DNA of 64,000 bases from Gloeocapsopsis sp. IPPAS B-1203 (GCF_002749975.1 NZ_PEIG01000001.1:434001-498000); one strand, 5' to 3'. Numbered from the stretch's first letter, positions 35,043-46,137 are shown. Notes: generated by a model not told the origin, from the letters alone. Made by a program: numbers and translations.

Positions 35043-35804
35043 ATGGCAGACGAAAAAACTCCAAGCCCTAATGGAGACGAAAAACCTAACGTTGCTGAAC
35101 AAGCCCCTGAAGGAAAAACTGCAAAAGAGGAAGCTCCTCCAAGTACAGTAGAAGAACAAGCGCCTAGCGTCGTCGCAGAAAATCTTCACAGTACGGACGA
35201 ACCTGAAACTACAGATATTCCTTCTGCAAATGCTCCTGATCCGCAAGCAGCAAATCCTGAAGTGAATCCTAATGCTGCTAAAGCAAAATCAGCAGCAGCG
35301 GATACATCGAGTGCTCAATCAGAAGAATCTACCCCAGCCAAACCAGCTGCTAAAAAAACTCCTGCTGCTAAAGGTGAAAAACCAGCTGCAGCGAAAGCTG
35401 CTGGAGACAAGCCAGCTGCCAAAAAGGAGAAACCTCCTGCGGTTGAAGACAAGCCTTTTGCTGAATTTATGCAACAGCACTACATACCAGCTTTGCAAAC
35501 AGCACTAACAAAAGAAGGCATTCAAGACTTAGATCTCAAATTCGCTAAAGAAAAGATCAATGTAGCCGGTTTAACCGACGAATGCTGGCAAGTTAAAGGT
35601 TCTTGGCTAAAGGGACAGCGACATTTCAATGTCTATTTTCCTGAAGAAAGTATTCAAGGACAACGCGCCCTTTCCTGCTACGAAGGTTCTAAGCCGAGTG
35701 CAATTGAGCCATTCCTGATTGACGAGCGTCGCATAACACTTGACCTAATGGTATTTGGAGTCATGCAACGTTTAAATGGTCAAAAGTGGTTATCACGAAA
35801 TTAA
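35043..35804 (+). CDS. DUF2996 family protein
   Basis: 253 residues. The first about 140 are low-complexity, rich in Ala, Pro, Glu and Lys (KPAAKKTPAAKGEKPAAAKA), probably disordered. The last about 110 are the cyanobacteria/plastid DUF2996 domain: FAEFMQQHYIPALQTALTKE, CWQVKGSWLKGQRHFNVYF and the terminal LDLMVFGVMQRLNGQKWLSRN (partly shown). The function is unknown; it is a conserved gene of photosynthetic organisms. The low-complexity arm is unusually long compared with the domain. Confidence 0.85.
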   Translation: MADEKTPSPNGDEKPNVAEQAPEGKTAKEEAPPSTVEEQAPSVVAENLHSTDEPETTDIPSANAPDPQAANPEVNPNAAKAKSAAADTSSAQSEESTPAKPAAKKTPAAKGEKPAAAKAAGDKPAAKKEKPPAVEDKPFAEFMQQHYIPALQTALTKEGIQDLDLKFAKEKINVAGLTDECWQVKGSWLKGQRHFNVYFPEESIQGQRALSCYEGSKPSAIEPFLIDERRITLDLMVFGVMQRLNGQKWLSRN

Positions 35805-35827
35805 TTAAAGAGCAGTTAGCTATTAGT

Positions 35828-35940
35828 AATTAGCGATTAGCTAATTATAGAAGAGTTGCAAGTGCAAGACATACAGTTATTTCTTGGGGCTATGCCCTTG
35901 GCTTAAATTATGAAGTCTGGCTAAAAGCTAATTGCTAATT
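35828..35940. repeat. Inverted repeat, MITE-like
   Basis: AATTAGCGATTAGCT (35828-35842) and AGCTAATTGCTAATT (35926-35940) are inverted copies with one mismatch in 15. It lies between the convergent DUF2996 and TM2 genes and could also act as a two-way terminator. Confidence 0.5.
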
Positions 35941-35950
35941 GCTGTTATAA

Positions 35951-36457
35951 CTACATTTCCAAAAAGGTGTAAACTACAACACCAGTGTCGGGGTCGTTGT
36001 CGATTCCGACATAGCCTGATTTGAGCATATTTTTTAGCATTGCCTCTACATCAGCGAAGCTAGCACCAGTATCCATGACACCTTGCGTAACCGAAATTTT
36101 ACCACCTCTTTTTGCAGCCGCACGAACAAGTTTGACCATCAATTGGTCGCCGGACGGTTTAATAACATGTGTCACAAAGGCAGGTTGAGCTAGCGGTACA
36201 CCATAGGGAGATAAACCTATTTTTGCTCTTAGCTTGGTGTTGTAGTCATCAACCATTCGCGGAATCAAAAATAAATCGATGAGTTGTCCTACACCAAATA
36301 AACCAAAAGTCCCCAACCAGATCAATCCCGTGATAATTTTACCGTTGTAGAGGCGGTGCAATCCATTGAGCTGTAGCAAACAACCCAGCCATAATATATA
36401 AGCACTACTTACTTTGTTTGGAGGCTTTGCAGGTAATTGTGGATCTCCAGTTTTCAT
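35951..36457 (-). CDS. TM2-domain membrane protein
   Basis: 168 residues. The N-terminal half is a TM2 domain with two helices joined by the short aspartate-containing turn: LLQLNGLHRLYNGKIITGL, followed by IWLGTFGLFGVGQLIDLFLI. The C-terminal half (LVRAAAKRGGKISVTQGVMD ... FADVEAMLKNMLKSGYVGID) looks like a small winged-helix domain. TM2 proteins lack a defined biochemical role; the pairing of TM2 with a helix-turn-helix-like domain is known in cyanobacteria. No operon partner is visible. Confidence 0.82.
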   Translation of the reverse strand: MKTGDPQLPAKPPNKVSSAYILWLGCLLQLNGLHRLYNGKIITGLIWLGTFGLFGVGQLIDLFLIPRMVDDYNTKLRAKIGLSPYGVPLAQPAFVTHVIKPSGDQLMVKLVRAAAKRGGKISVTQGVMDTGASFADVEAMLKNMLKSGYVGIDNDPDTGVVVYTFLEM

Positions 36458-36502
36458 AGGTGTAAAGAATATTGCTTTAAAGTAAAAAGTCGCGTGAATT
36501 AG

Positions 36503-36712
36503 ATTAAGCTACAAACTTCTCTTTCTATTACCTTAGCTTTTACTGATAAATCCTGGGATGGCTACTGGCATCACATTCGCCGTATACATACCAGATTACG
36601 TTTTCATCAGGTAAAATTGCGAATTTTATTAGCTGAATTGCCGAAAATTGCAGTAGGCGATCGCAATTTTGTTAAAAAAATTGACAGCGTGTTGCAACTC
36701 TTAACTAAATAA
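36503..36712 (+). other. Unidentified open frame or gene remnant upstream of acsF
   Basis: Open between TAG 36500 and TAA 36710-36712. The peptide (TDKSWDGYWHHIRRIHTRLR, then FHQVKLRILLAELPKI, ending VLQLLTK) has the helix-rich look and codon use of a real protein. There is no ATG or GTG start in the frame; the first TTG comes after more than half of it, so it may be the C-terminal remnant of a lost gene. I do not recognise the family. Confidence 0.4.
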
Positions 36713-36823
36713 GTGTTTGCCATGCCCTTAAGCCTTGGTAGACTAAGCGTTATCAATTGTTATTTAGTCATTAACTCAACTGCCCCAGGCACAAAACAAC
36801 AGCAGAAAAGGGCAAATAAAAAT

Positions 36824-37900
36824 ATGGTTGATTCTCTTAAAAAACCAGCAGATTTTGAAGAAATGCGCCCAGGGGTGAAAGTACCAGCAAAGGAAACCCT
36901 GCTGACGCCGCGATTTTATACAACAGATTTCGACGAGATGGCGCGAATGGATCTCTCGGTTAACGAAGAGGAACTCCAAGCGCTTTTAGAAGAGTTTCGC
37001 ACTGACTACAATCGCCATCACTTTGTCCGAGATGCCGAGTTTGAGCAGTCTTGGGAACACATTGATGGAGAAACTCGCCAACTCTTTGTAGAATTTTTAG
37101 AGCGTTCTTGCACTGCAGAGTTTTCCGGCTTTCTGCTGTACAAAGAACTCAGCCGTCGTCTCAAAGACAAAAATCCTCTCCTCGCAGAATCGTTTGCATT
37201 GATGTCTCGCGATGAAGCACGTCATGCAGGATTCTTGAATAAAGCATTGTCAGACTTTAATTTGTCCCTAGATTTGGGCTTTTTAACGAAAAGTCGTAAA
37301 TATACGTTCTTCAAGCCAAAGTTTATCTTCTACGCGACGTATCTATCCGAAAAGATTGGTTACTGGCGTTACATCACAATATATCGCCATCTAGCCGCAC
37401 ACCCAGAAAATCGCATCTATCCAATCTTCCGATTCTTTGAAAACTGGTGTCAAGACGAAAATCGTCACGGCGATTTCTTTGATGCACTGATGCGATCGCA
37501 GCCGCAGTTTCTCAATGACTGGAAAGCGCGGTTATGGTGTCGTTTCTTCTTGCTATCTGTGTTTGTGACAATGTATCTCAACGACATCCAACGTGCAGGA
37601 TTTTATCAATCCATTGGTTTAAATGCGCGAGATTACGACATCTATGTCATTGAGAAAACTAATGAAACAGCAGGGCGTGTCTTCCCCATTACTCTGAATG
37701 TGGAGCATCCCGATTTTTATCGCCGACTTGATATTTGTATCAAGAATAATGAAAAGCTGAGTGCGATTGTTAACTCCAACACGCCAAAATTCCTGCAGTT
37801 TTTCCAGAAGCTACCGCTATACGTCGCTAATGGTTGGCAGTTCTTATGCTTGTACCTGATCAAGCCACTTGATGCAGTGACACAAGGTGCGGTGCATTAG
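36824..37900 (+). CDS. acsF: Magnesium-protoporphyrin IX monomethyl ester (oxidative) cyclase
   Basis: 358 residues from ATG 36824 ([20 protein letters not shown]), the usual AcsF length; an ORF start at 36713 would add 37 unrelated residues. AGAAAAGGG lies about 12-20 nt upstream. Di-iron ligand motifs are seen: [30 protein letters not shown] and [13 protein letters not shown]. It forms the isocyclic ring of chlorophyll using O2. A strong terminator follows. Confidence 0.96.
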   Translation: MVDSLKKPADFEEMRPGVKVPAKETLLTPRFYTTDFDEMARMDLSVNEEELQALLEEFRTDYNRHHFVRDAEFEQSWEHIDGETRQLFVEFLERSCTAEFSGFLLYKELSRRLKDKNPLLAESFALMSRDEARHAGFLNKALSDFNLSLDLGFLTKSRKYTFFKPKFIFYATYLSEKIGYWRYITIYRHLAAHPENRIYPIFRFFENWCQDENRHGDFFDALMRSQPQFLNDWKARLWCRFFLLSVFVTMYLNDIQRAGFYQSIGLNARDYDIYVIEKTNETAGRVFPITLNVEHPDFYRRLDICIKNNEKLSAIVNSNTPKFLQFFQKLPLYVANGWQFLCLYLIKPLDAVTQGAVH

Positions 37901-37927
37901 ATATTCTTAAGTTTTGCTCCGCTGCGG

Positions 37928-37959
37928 TGGTTCTGCAAGGCGCAGAGCCACTTTTTTTT
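37928..37959 (+). terminator. Terminator of acsF
   Basis: TGGTTCTGC pairs with GCAGAGCCA (one G-U pair), with loop AAGGC, followed by C and eight T. The T run ends at the base before an in-frame ATG (37960), which argues that translation of the next gene begins further downstream. Confidence 0.75.
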
Positions 37960-37983
37960 ATGAACTGTCATAAATGCCAAAAG

Positions 37984-38679
37984 ATGCGCGATCGCTTACT
38001 CCTAATTTTTAGTTTTTTTTTCTACTTGTACATATCATCTACTCCCGCGAATAGCCAACCACAGCCTTCTCCCACCCCTGGTGCATCTGATTTAGATTTG
38101 AGTCCAGACATTGAAAATAACCCAGTTTTGCAGCGCTGGCGCGATCGAGTACCAAATATTTTAGAAGAAATCACGCGCGATCCTAGTTTTCGCACACGCC
38201 TACGCTTAGGGTATTCTTTGCTTCCTTCAACAGATCAAGCCGCAGGAATCACCTTTGGAATCGAAGATGTTTTTATTGGTAGCACCCGTTTTACAGTAAG
38301 TGCTGAATATTATGCGGCTTTCAGTGGCACTTATACAGCCTACGGTACCGATTTGCGCTACTATCTTCGTCCTTTAGGTAGCTACATTAACGTTGCTCCA
38401 CTTTTAGGATATCGCTATTTAGCAACTGACACCTATTCAATTGATGGAGTTAATCTTGGTGCGCGACTACTTTTAATTCTCTCGCGCAACGGTGCAGCAG
38501 ATATTTCAATAACTCAAAGTTGGGTAGATCCAGGTACGGATACTGCAGTGAGTTTAACAACATTATCCATAGGTTATGCTATAACCCCAGAATTGCGTGT
38601 TTCTACTGACATTCAAAAACAAAATTCCCCTCGAAGCAAAGATAGTCGCGTCGGAATTATTTTAGAGTGGATGCCTTAA
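37984..38679 (+). CDS. Secreted or outer-membrane beta-barrel-like hypothetical protein
   Basis: 231 residues from ATG 37984 (alternative 37960, which sits on the acsF terminator). It has a signal peptide (MRDRLLLIFSFFFYLYISST, cleavage near ANSQ), a proline-rich linker, then alternating polar/aromatic strands (TAYGTDLRYYLRPLGSYINV, APLLGYRYLATDTYSIDGVN) ending RVGIILEWMP, as in outer-membrane barrels or autotransporter-like surface proteins. I do not recognise the family. It is preceded by the acsF terminator, so it needs its own promoter. Outer-membrane location is inference. Confidence 0.55.
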   Translation: MRDRLLLIFSFFFYLYISSTPANSQPQPSPTPGASDLDLSPDIENNPVLQRWRDRVPNILEEITRDPSFRTRLRLGYSLLPSTDQAAGITFGIEDVFIGSTRFTVSAEYYAAFSGTYTAYGTDLRYYLRPLGSYINVAPLLGYRYLATDTYSIDGVNLGARLLLILSRNGAADISITQSWVDPGTDTAVSLTTLSIGYAITPELRVSTDIQKQNSPRSKDSRVGIILEWMP

Positions 38680-38909
38680 TTTCACTAACTGTCTAACTTT
38701 TTATAAATTTAGTGCTTGGCAGCTACTGTTTCATAACACTTGAGAACAAGTGATGCAAGCCTATCTAAATCTTCTGTTGCTAGCTTGTGCACATTATTAC
38801 AACTGTAGTTAATAAGACTTAAACCGAGTTCAGTATATCAATTTAGGATGAATAAGTTCGGGAAACCGTACCAGTGTTTTTGTTGCGATCGCACCTGCTG
38901 TTCGCTAAA

Positions 38910-38936
38910 TTAGCACTCAGGAGTTGAGAGTGCTAA
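38910..38936. promoter_or_regulatory. CIRCE operator (HrcA-binding)
   Basis: TTAGCACTC, nine bases, GAGTGCTAA: a perfect match to the CIRCE consensus, 17 bp before the groES start. HrcA binding here represses groESL at normal temperature; heat releases it. Confidence 0.95.
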
Positions 38937-38952
38937 AAACGGAAAAATTTAT

Positions 38953-39264
38953 ATGGCAGCAGTATCTCTAAGTGTTTCTACAGTAAAACCTTTAGCTGAC
39001 CGTGTCTTTGTTAAAGTCAGCGCATCTGAAGAAAAAACAGCAGGTGGATTATATTTACCCGACACAGCGAAAGAGAAACCTCAAGTCGGAGAAGTTGTTG
39101 CGATTGGTCCTGGTAGACGTAGCGACGATGGTTCGCGCCAGGAGATGGAAATTAAAGTTGGCGACAAAGTACTTTACTCGAAATACGCAGGTACAGACGT
39201 CAAACTAGGTACAGAAGAGTATGTGCTGTTGTCAGAAAAAGACATCCTTGCAGTAGTTAGCTAA
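38953..39264 (+). CDS. groES: Co-chaperonin GroES
   Basis: 103 residues with the GroES fold: [20 protein letters not shown], the mobile loop [20 protein letters not shown] and [20 protein letters not shown]. It caps the GroEL cavity for protein folding. It sits directly after a CIRCE operator and 48 bp before groEL, with which it forms an operon. Confidence 0.97.
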   Translation: MAAVSLSVSTVKPLADRVFVKVSASEEKTAGGLYLPDTAKEKPQVGEVVAIGPGRRSDDGSRQEMEIKVGDKVLYSKYAGTDVKLGTEEYVLLSEKDILAVVS

Positions 39265-40953
<1,689 letters not shown>

Positions 40954-40996
40954 TTAGTTTCTTGTGGGGCGGGTATCTTGCCTGCTATATTCATAG

Positions 40997-41030
40997 CAGC
41001 TGCTTCCTAGTGGAGGTGGCTGTTTTTTTT
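40997..41030 (+). terminator. Terminator of groESL operon
   Basis: An 11-bp stem (CAGCTGCTTCC with GGAGGTGGCTG, including G-U pairs), 4-nt loop and eight T. It starts 43 bp after the groEL stop codon. Confidence 0.8.
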
Positions 41031-41068
41031 ACGAACCACAGAGGCGCAGAGAACGCAGAGGATATGAG

Positions 41069-41599
41069 TTAGGATATTCTTTGCTGTAATACAGATTGAA
41101 TAAATGGACTTTTGTATGTATTGTATGCTGTTGCTTCTACGATACCGAAGGTAACAGCTGCTTTTTTTAGGCGATCGTATTCTTGGGCAAGCGTTGGGTT
41201 TTGGCGGAGTTGCTCTCGAAAAAAAATGTTATTTAGATGAACGTCAGAACCTTCTGGTGTCAAGTGTAAGTGAATGTTATAAAAGTTTTGCTGAAAATTG
41301 ATTCTGGCAACTAACATTGGGCGATCGCTAGGAATATTAGCAAAAGGTGTATCTTCAAAGCCAATTGCTTTTAACTTGTTGAGAACATCAGTAAACTCTT
41401 GTTTTGAGCAAGGAATTAGAATATCAATAATTGGTTTGGCATAGATTCCAGGAATTGCTGTACTACCTATGTGTTCAATTTCTATGTTTGGTAGTTGTAT
41501 AGATATTAAAGCTTTTACAAGCTGAAAAATTTCAGGATACTTTGGATTGTATGGTACAACTTTGCTATCAGTCAGTTGATATGAAACTAGCAATGCCAT
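41069..41599 (-). CDS. GrpB family protein (nucleotidyltransferase-like)
   Basis: 176 residues from ATG 41599 (a TTG at 41623 is ignored). The GrpB/UPF0157 signature is seen: VVPYNPKYPEIFQLVKALIS, IEIEHIGSTAIPGIYAKPII and DILIPCSKQEF, placing it in the nucleotidyltransferase superfamily. Its biochemical role is not known; relatives include the C-terminal half of some dephospho-CoA kinases. It follows the GST gene by 32 bp on the same strand, so the two may be co-transcribed. Confidence 0.85.
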   Translation of the reverse strand: MALLVSYQLTDSKVVPYNPKYPEIFQLVKALISIQLPNIEIEHIGSTAIPGIYAKPIIDILIPCSKQEFTDVLNKLKAIGFEDTPFANIPSDRPMLVARINFQQNFYNIHLHLTPEGSDVHLNNIFFREQLRQNPTLAQEYDRLKKAAVTFGIVEATAYNTYKSPFIQSVLQQRIS

Positions 41600-41631
41600 A
41601 GTTTGTAAATACGATTCCTGCAATGATTTCC

Positions 41632-42288
41632 TTAATACGAAAGCTCGAATTCAGGAATACTTTCTGATTCATTCTGCGCAGCAGCTATCCATTCTTGTAT
41701 GGCAGGAAGCGCTAATATTGCCTCAGCATACGCTTGACTTGTTGAATCTAATTTCACACCGTATGTCATAAAGCGTAAAACGACTGGTGCAAACATTGCA
41801 TCAGGAATCGTAAAGTTACTAAACAACATATCGCCGCTACTGCCAAAATTGTTTCGGCAATTGTTCCAAATAGCAAGAACGCGATCAATCTCTTCTTGTA
41901 CGCCTGGCTGCATACCTAATCCAGGTAAACGAGCACGACAATTCATAGGCATACTGTAACGTAACCTATAAAAACTAGCGTGCATTTCGGCACTGATTGA
42001 ACGAGCTAAAGCACGAGCTAATGGTTCTTGTGGCAATAAATGTGTATCAGGAAATTCGGCTAGATATTCACAGATTGCTAAGGATTCCCACACTGTAATA
42101 TCGCCGTGATGTAAAATTGGTACTTTTCCGGCTGGACTATGACGTAGAAGTTCTTGACGTGCTGCAGGTGTGTATAGTGGAATTCGGATTTCTGTGAAGT
42201 TTATGCCAATTTGTTTCAATACTAGCCAAGGGCGCAGCGACCATGAGGAATAGTTTTTGTTACCAATAACGAGGGTAAATGTTGACAT
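41632..42288 (-). CDS. Glutathione S-transferase family protein
   Basis: 218 residues from ATG 42288 (MSTFTLVIGNKNYSSWSLRP); a TTG two codons upstream is rejected. The thioredoxin-like N-domain contains SSWSLRPWLVLKQIGI and the cis-proline AGKVPILHHGDITVWESLAI (glutathione site VPIL/ES), followed by the helical C-domain. It conjugates or reduces substrates with glutathione in the cytosol. The promoter region faces the AraC-type regulator gene (divergent, 135 bp between start codons). Confidence 0.92.
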   Translation of the reverse strand: MSTFTLVIGNKNYSSWSLRPWLVLKQIGINFTEIRIPLYTPAARQELLRHSPAGKVPILHHGDITVWESLAICEYLAEFPDTHLLPQEPLARALARSISAEMHASFYRLRYSMPMNCRARLPGLGMQPGVQEEIDRVLAIWNNCRNNFGSSGDMLFSNFTIPDAMFAPVVLRFMTYGVKLDSTSQAYAEAILALPAIQEWIAAAQNESESIPEFELSY

Positions 42289-42359
42289 AATCAAGCCGGT
42301 GTGAGAGGAACGATAAGGTAATCATAACTGCGATCGCGCATCAACCAATTAACCTTCTA

Positions 42360-42388
42360 TTGACAGAAATTCTCATAAAAACTATAGT
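42360..42388 (+). promoter_or_regulatory. sigma70-type promoter of the AraC-type regulator gene
   Basis: TTGACA (42360-42365) and TATAGT (42383-42388) with an exact 17-bp spacer, about 35 bp before the chosen start. It is the best promoter match seen in the window. Confidence 0.65.
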
Positions 42389-42423
42389 TACTAAAGTCCA
42401 TTACCGACATCGTGGTTGAAAAG

Positions 42424-43443
42424 ATGGCGATCGCTCTCTCGGAAGCAAGCTGGGATGAACTATGGACTGATTGGGATCGTGCTTATCGTGCTGATGCGAT
42501 GGATAAGGACGATTGGATTATTGAGTATCCACCCCAACTTGCACAAGGATATAAGCGAAATATTTACTTGCGTAATGGGATTACTCTAACACTGCACAAT
42601 TATCGATTTCACGATGATTTAACGGTTATTAGCACCCAATCTGAAGCGACGGGTGAGCCTTATCGAGAATTGGAGTTTGTTTTTAATCTTTCCTCAACAA
42701 GTAGATATTGGCAGGGTGATTTTGTCACTAGCGGACAACATTACTTGATAGCACACGCTAGCTTGGGAAGTTTTTACTGTCAGGAATTTGCTAAGGAACC
42801 AAAACTGGCAGTTGATATTCATCTCGAACCTGCTGTATTCAAGTCTATTGTGAGCAATTCTTTACATATTTTGCCTCTTGACTTGCGACGGATGGTAGAA
42901 AGCGACGATTGTCATCCTGTGTCTCGATTCCAAACGATTACACCCGCGATGCAATTGGCTTTAGCACAAATTCTCAATTGTCCGTATCAGGGAGTGCTCA
43001 AGCAGATGTACCTTGAAAGCAAGTCGGTTGAACTTTTGGTATTATTTCTCAACCAAGCACAAATAAATTCTGGAACTACATCAAAAATTAGGCTGCAAGC
43101 GGATGACGTTGAACGAATTAATGAAGCAAAGAAGATTCTAATTCAACACATTGATAATCCACCAACGTTACTGACTTTAGCGCGTCAAGTCGGGTTGAAC
43201 GATCGCAAACTCAAGCAGGGATTTCGTCAAGTTTTCAACACAACGGTTTTTGGTTACTTGCATCATTATCGCATGGAAAAGGCACGGCAACTTTTGATCG
43301 AACAGTGGTCTATCAGTGCGATCGCAACTGCGGTTGGTTATGCAAGTCCTACAGCTTTTAATGCGGCATTTCGTCGTAAATTTGGCACAAATCCGAAAGC
43401 GTATCAGTTAGCTAGTCGTCATAACATCAGTGGTAATTGGTAA
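42424..43443 (+). CDS. AraC/PchR-type transcriptional regulator
   Basis: 339 residues from ATG 42424 (MAIALSEASWDELW); a GTG at 42412 is possible. The C-terminal 90 residues contain two helix-turn-helices typical of AraC (LLTLARQVGLNDRKLKQGFR and AIATAVGYASPTAFNAAFRR). The N-terminal part resembles PchR-type siderophore sensors. In that family, iron-siderophore import activates transcription of the cognate TonB receptor, here encoded 204 bp downstream. The last residues (SGNW) are read from a GGTAATTGG heptamer repeat, so the native end may be shorter. Confidence 0.88.
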   Translation: MAIALSEASWDELWTDWDRAYRADAMDKDDWIIEYPPQLAQGYKRNIYLRNGITLTLHNYRFHDDLTVISTQSEATGEPYRELEFVFNLSSTSRYWQGDFVTSGQHYLIAHASLGSFYCQEFAKEPKLAVDIHLEPAVFKSIVSNSLHILPLDLRRMVESDDCHPVSRFQTITPAMQLALAQILNCPYQGVLKQMYLESKSVELLVLFLNQAQINSGTTSKIRLQADDVERINEAKKILIQHIDNPPTLLTLARQVGLNDRKLKQGFRQVFNTTVFGYLHHYRMEKARQLLIEQWSISAIATAVGYASPTAFNAAFRRKFGTNPKAYQLASRHNISGNW

Positions 43444-43502
43444 TTGGTAATTGTGTTGTCGAACCGCTCGCTAGCCACTTGCTCCTCGCTCCTCACCCCT
43501 CC

Positions 43503-43543
43503 AAAAAGTCCGCCACGAAGAGAAAAAAGTCCGTCTTGAAGAG
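43503..43543 (+). promoter_or_regulatory. Tandem 21-bp-spaced direct repeat, candidate AraC operator
   Basis: AAAAAGTCCGCCACGAAGAG (43503-43522) is followed by AAAAAGTCCGTCTTGAAGAG (43524-43543). The cores GTCCG begin at 43508 and 43529, exactly 21 bp apart, so both lie on the same face of the helix, as expected for a dimeric AraC-family regulator. It is 105 bp upstream of the TonB receptor gene and just downstream of the regulator gene. Confidence 0.6.
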
Positions 43544-43647
43544 AAAATAACCGCTCAAACCGCGTATTCTCTAAATCATCTTCCTGAGAAGACTTAGCAA
43601 TTGTTGATGCTTGGCAATATAGCTAAGCCGAGGTTTGGTGTGGGGAT

Positions 43648-46137
43648 ATGAGACGACAACAGCAGTTAATTTTCATAGCAGTAGTTACTGTATTTGCGAC
43701 ACAACCTGCATGGGCAGAAGAATCGCCGATTTTGCGTCGCGATCAGATGGCGCGACCCGCAACGACAATTGAGGAATGGCAAGATGCGATCGCCCAAACC
43801 GTAGTCCAAATTACCCAAGTGCAACTCAATCCTACAGATGCAGGATTTGAAGTCATTTTAGAAACCAATAATCAACTTGCAACGCCTGTAACGCGCGTTG
43901 TTGACAATGCACTAATTGCAAATATTCCTAATGCAGTGTTGACATTACCCAATGGTGAATTTCAAGCGGTAGAACCTACTGAAGGAATTGCATCGGTTAG
44001 CGTTACAAATTTATCTGGTGAAAATGTGCGAGTTATCATCACAGGATTTGATGCACCTCCCACCGCACAGATAAACGCCGTAGCACAGGGACTGGTGTTG
44101 AGTGTTGCACCTCAAGTAGCCCAATCTGAAGATGAAACGATTGAAATCGTCGTTACAGGAGAGCAAGACGGGTATCCTGTCCCAGAGACAACGACAGGAA
44201 CAAGAACCGATACCCCAACTCGTGATATTCCCTTTTCAATTCAGACTGTTCCACAGCAGGTTTTACGCGAACAACAGGTGCAGCGAGTTAGCGAGGCGCT
44301 AAGAAATGTGGCTGGCGTGCAATCTGAGCAATCTCCTCGCTCTGCATTCGAGGCTCCTCGAATTCGGGGTTTTGGCGGTTTTGATAGTTTCAATATCATT
44401 ACCAATGGTCTACAAGACGGCAATGCAGGTAGTCAAATTGGAATTGGCAACATTGAGCGTGTGGAAGTCCTTAAAGGACCGGCGGCGGCGTTGTTTAGTC
44501 AAGGTGGACCTGGAGGAACAGTTAATATTGTTACTAAGCAACCTCTAAGTACGCCTTTTTATAACGTCGAAGCCAGCGTAGGCAGTTTTGATACGTACAG
44601 TGGTTTAATTGACTTATCAGGTCCTTTAGATCAAGCAAATAACGTCCTCTATCGTTTCAATGCTTACGGATATCGAACTGACACATTCGTCGATTTCTTT
44701 GAGATCGAACGCTACGGATTTGCACCAACAATTTCGCTACGCCTCGACGATGATACTGATTTGACTTTAGAAGCTGAGTATAACTATTTCGAGCAACCGA
44801 ACGATCGCGGCTTACCTGCAAGGGGAACTGTTCTACCCAATCCTAACGGTGAACTTCCCATTAGTCGCTTTTTAGGCGAACCATCAATTGATTATGTCAG
44901 TGGTCGTGCTACAAGGCTAGGATTCAACTTAGAACATCGCTTGAATGAAGACTGGCAAATTCGCAATAATTTTCGCGTTTCATTGTACCAGCAACCTCAA
45001 AACTCAGTTTTTCCCGACACTCTTTTAGAAGACAACCGAACTTTAACACGCGGCTTAATCGTTGCAGAGCAACAAGATACGAATACTTATGTCTTGAATG
45101 CGGATATTACTGGAAATTTCAACACAGGAGCTATTAGCCATCAGTTATTAGTTGGGTTTGACCTGTATACATTAAATAGTACATCTCGTTATGTACAACG
45201 CAGCCTCAGCCCAATTGATATTTTTAACCCTGTCTATAGCCCTAGCACTGTGGGAGATGTGATTGCAGAGTTTTCACCTTCATCAACCAATACCGATCAG
45301 TACGGTATTTACATTCAAGATCAAATTACACTACTGGACAATTTAAAACTGTTGTTGGGTGGACGCTTTGATTGGGTTGAGCAAAGGACAAAAGAAGAAG
45401 GCGAACTTACTGGTTCGCAAAGCGATGATGCGTTTAGCCCTCGCGTTGGTATTGTCTATCAACCGATTCAACCGATTTCACTTTACGCTAGCTACAGCCG
45501 CTCATTCAAGCAAGTTACAGGTTCAGGGTTAGATAACACGCTGTTTGAACCGGAACGCGGTACTCAATATGAAGTTGGAACAAAAGTAGAGTTGAGCGAT
45601 CGCATTGCGGCAACATTAGCATATTTCAACATCACTCGTGCTAATGTCCTTACCGAAGATCCCGAAGATCCCAATTTCTCGATTCAAACCGGAGAACAAC
45701 AAAGCCGAGGAATTGAGTTAGACGTTACTGGTGAAATCTCACCAGGATGGAGCATTATTGCAGGTTATGCCTACACGAATGCAGAAATTACTGAAGATAA
45801 CACCTATGAAGTTGGTAATCAAATTAATAATGTGCCAAATCATGCTTTTAATATTTGGACAACATATGAAATTCAGCAAGGTTCGCTGCAAGGATTAGGC
45901 TTTGGTTTAGGATTATTTTACGTTGGCGATCGTGAAGGAGACTTAGACAACTCATTTAGTTTACCAAGTTATTTCCGTACCGATGCCGCGCTATTCTATA
46001 ACCGAGGACAATTCCGAGTTGCACTCAATGTCAGAAATTTGTTTGATATTCGGTATTTTGAAACTGCTGAAGGCGATTTGCGTGTGTTTCCAGGCGAACC
46101 ATTAACTTTACTTGGTTCGGTTTCTTGGCAATTTTAA
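43648..46137 (+). CDS. TonB-dependent siderophore receptor with AMIN domain
   Basis: 829 residues: signal peptide ending near QPAWA, AMIN domain (VVQITQVQLNPTDAGFEVIL), TonB box (ETIEIVVTGEQ), plug (IPFSIQTVPQQVLREQQVQR ... IERVEVLKGPAAALFSQGGPG) and a barrel ending SVSWQF. The plug and barrel resemble the FhuA/ferrichrome-type siderophore receptors more than the receptor at 31220 does. It is preceded by the candidate AraC operator and regulator. A FecB-type partner follows after the HepT/MntA pair. Confidence 0.94.
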   Translation: MRRQQQLIFIAVVTVFATQPAWAEESPILRRDQMARPATTIEEWQDAIAQTVVQITQVQLNPTDAGFEVILETNNQLATPVTRVVDNALIANIPNAVLTLPNGEFQAVEPTEGIASVSVTNLSGENVRVIITGFDAPPTAQINAVAQGLVLSVAPQVAQSEDETIEIVVTGEQDGYPVPETTTGTRTDTPTRDIPFSIQTVPQQVLREQQVQRVSEALRNVAGVQSEQSPRSAFEAPRIRGFGGFDSFNIITNGLQDGNAGSQIGIGNIERVEVLKGPAAALFSQGGPGGTVNIVTKQPLSTPFYNVEASVGSFDTYSGLIDLSGPLDQANNVLYRFNAYGYRTDTFVDFFEIERYGFAPTISLRLDDDTDLTLEAEYNYFEQPNDRGLPARGTVLPNPNGELPISRFLGEPSIDYVSGRATRLGFNLEHRLNEDWQIRNNFRVSLYQQPQNSVFPDTLLEDNRTLTRGLIVAEQQDTNTYVLNADITGNFNTGAISHQLLVGFDLYTLNSTSRYVQRSLSPIDIFNPVYSPSTVGDVIAEFSPSSTNTDQYGIYIQDQITLLDNLKLLLGGRFDWVEQRTKEEGELTGSQSDDAFSPRVGIVYQPIQPISLYASYSRSFKQVTGSGLDNTLFEPERGTQYEVGTKVELSDRIAATLAYFNITRANVLTEDPEDPNFSIQTGEQQSRGIELDVTGEISPGWSIIAGYAYTNAEITEDNTYEVGNQINNVPNHAFNIWTTYEIQQGSLQGLGFGLGLFYVGDREGDLDNSFSLPSYFRTDAALFYNRGQFRVALNVRNLFDIRYFETAEGDLRVFPGEPLTLLGSVSWQF

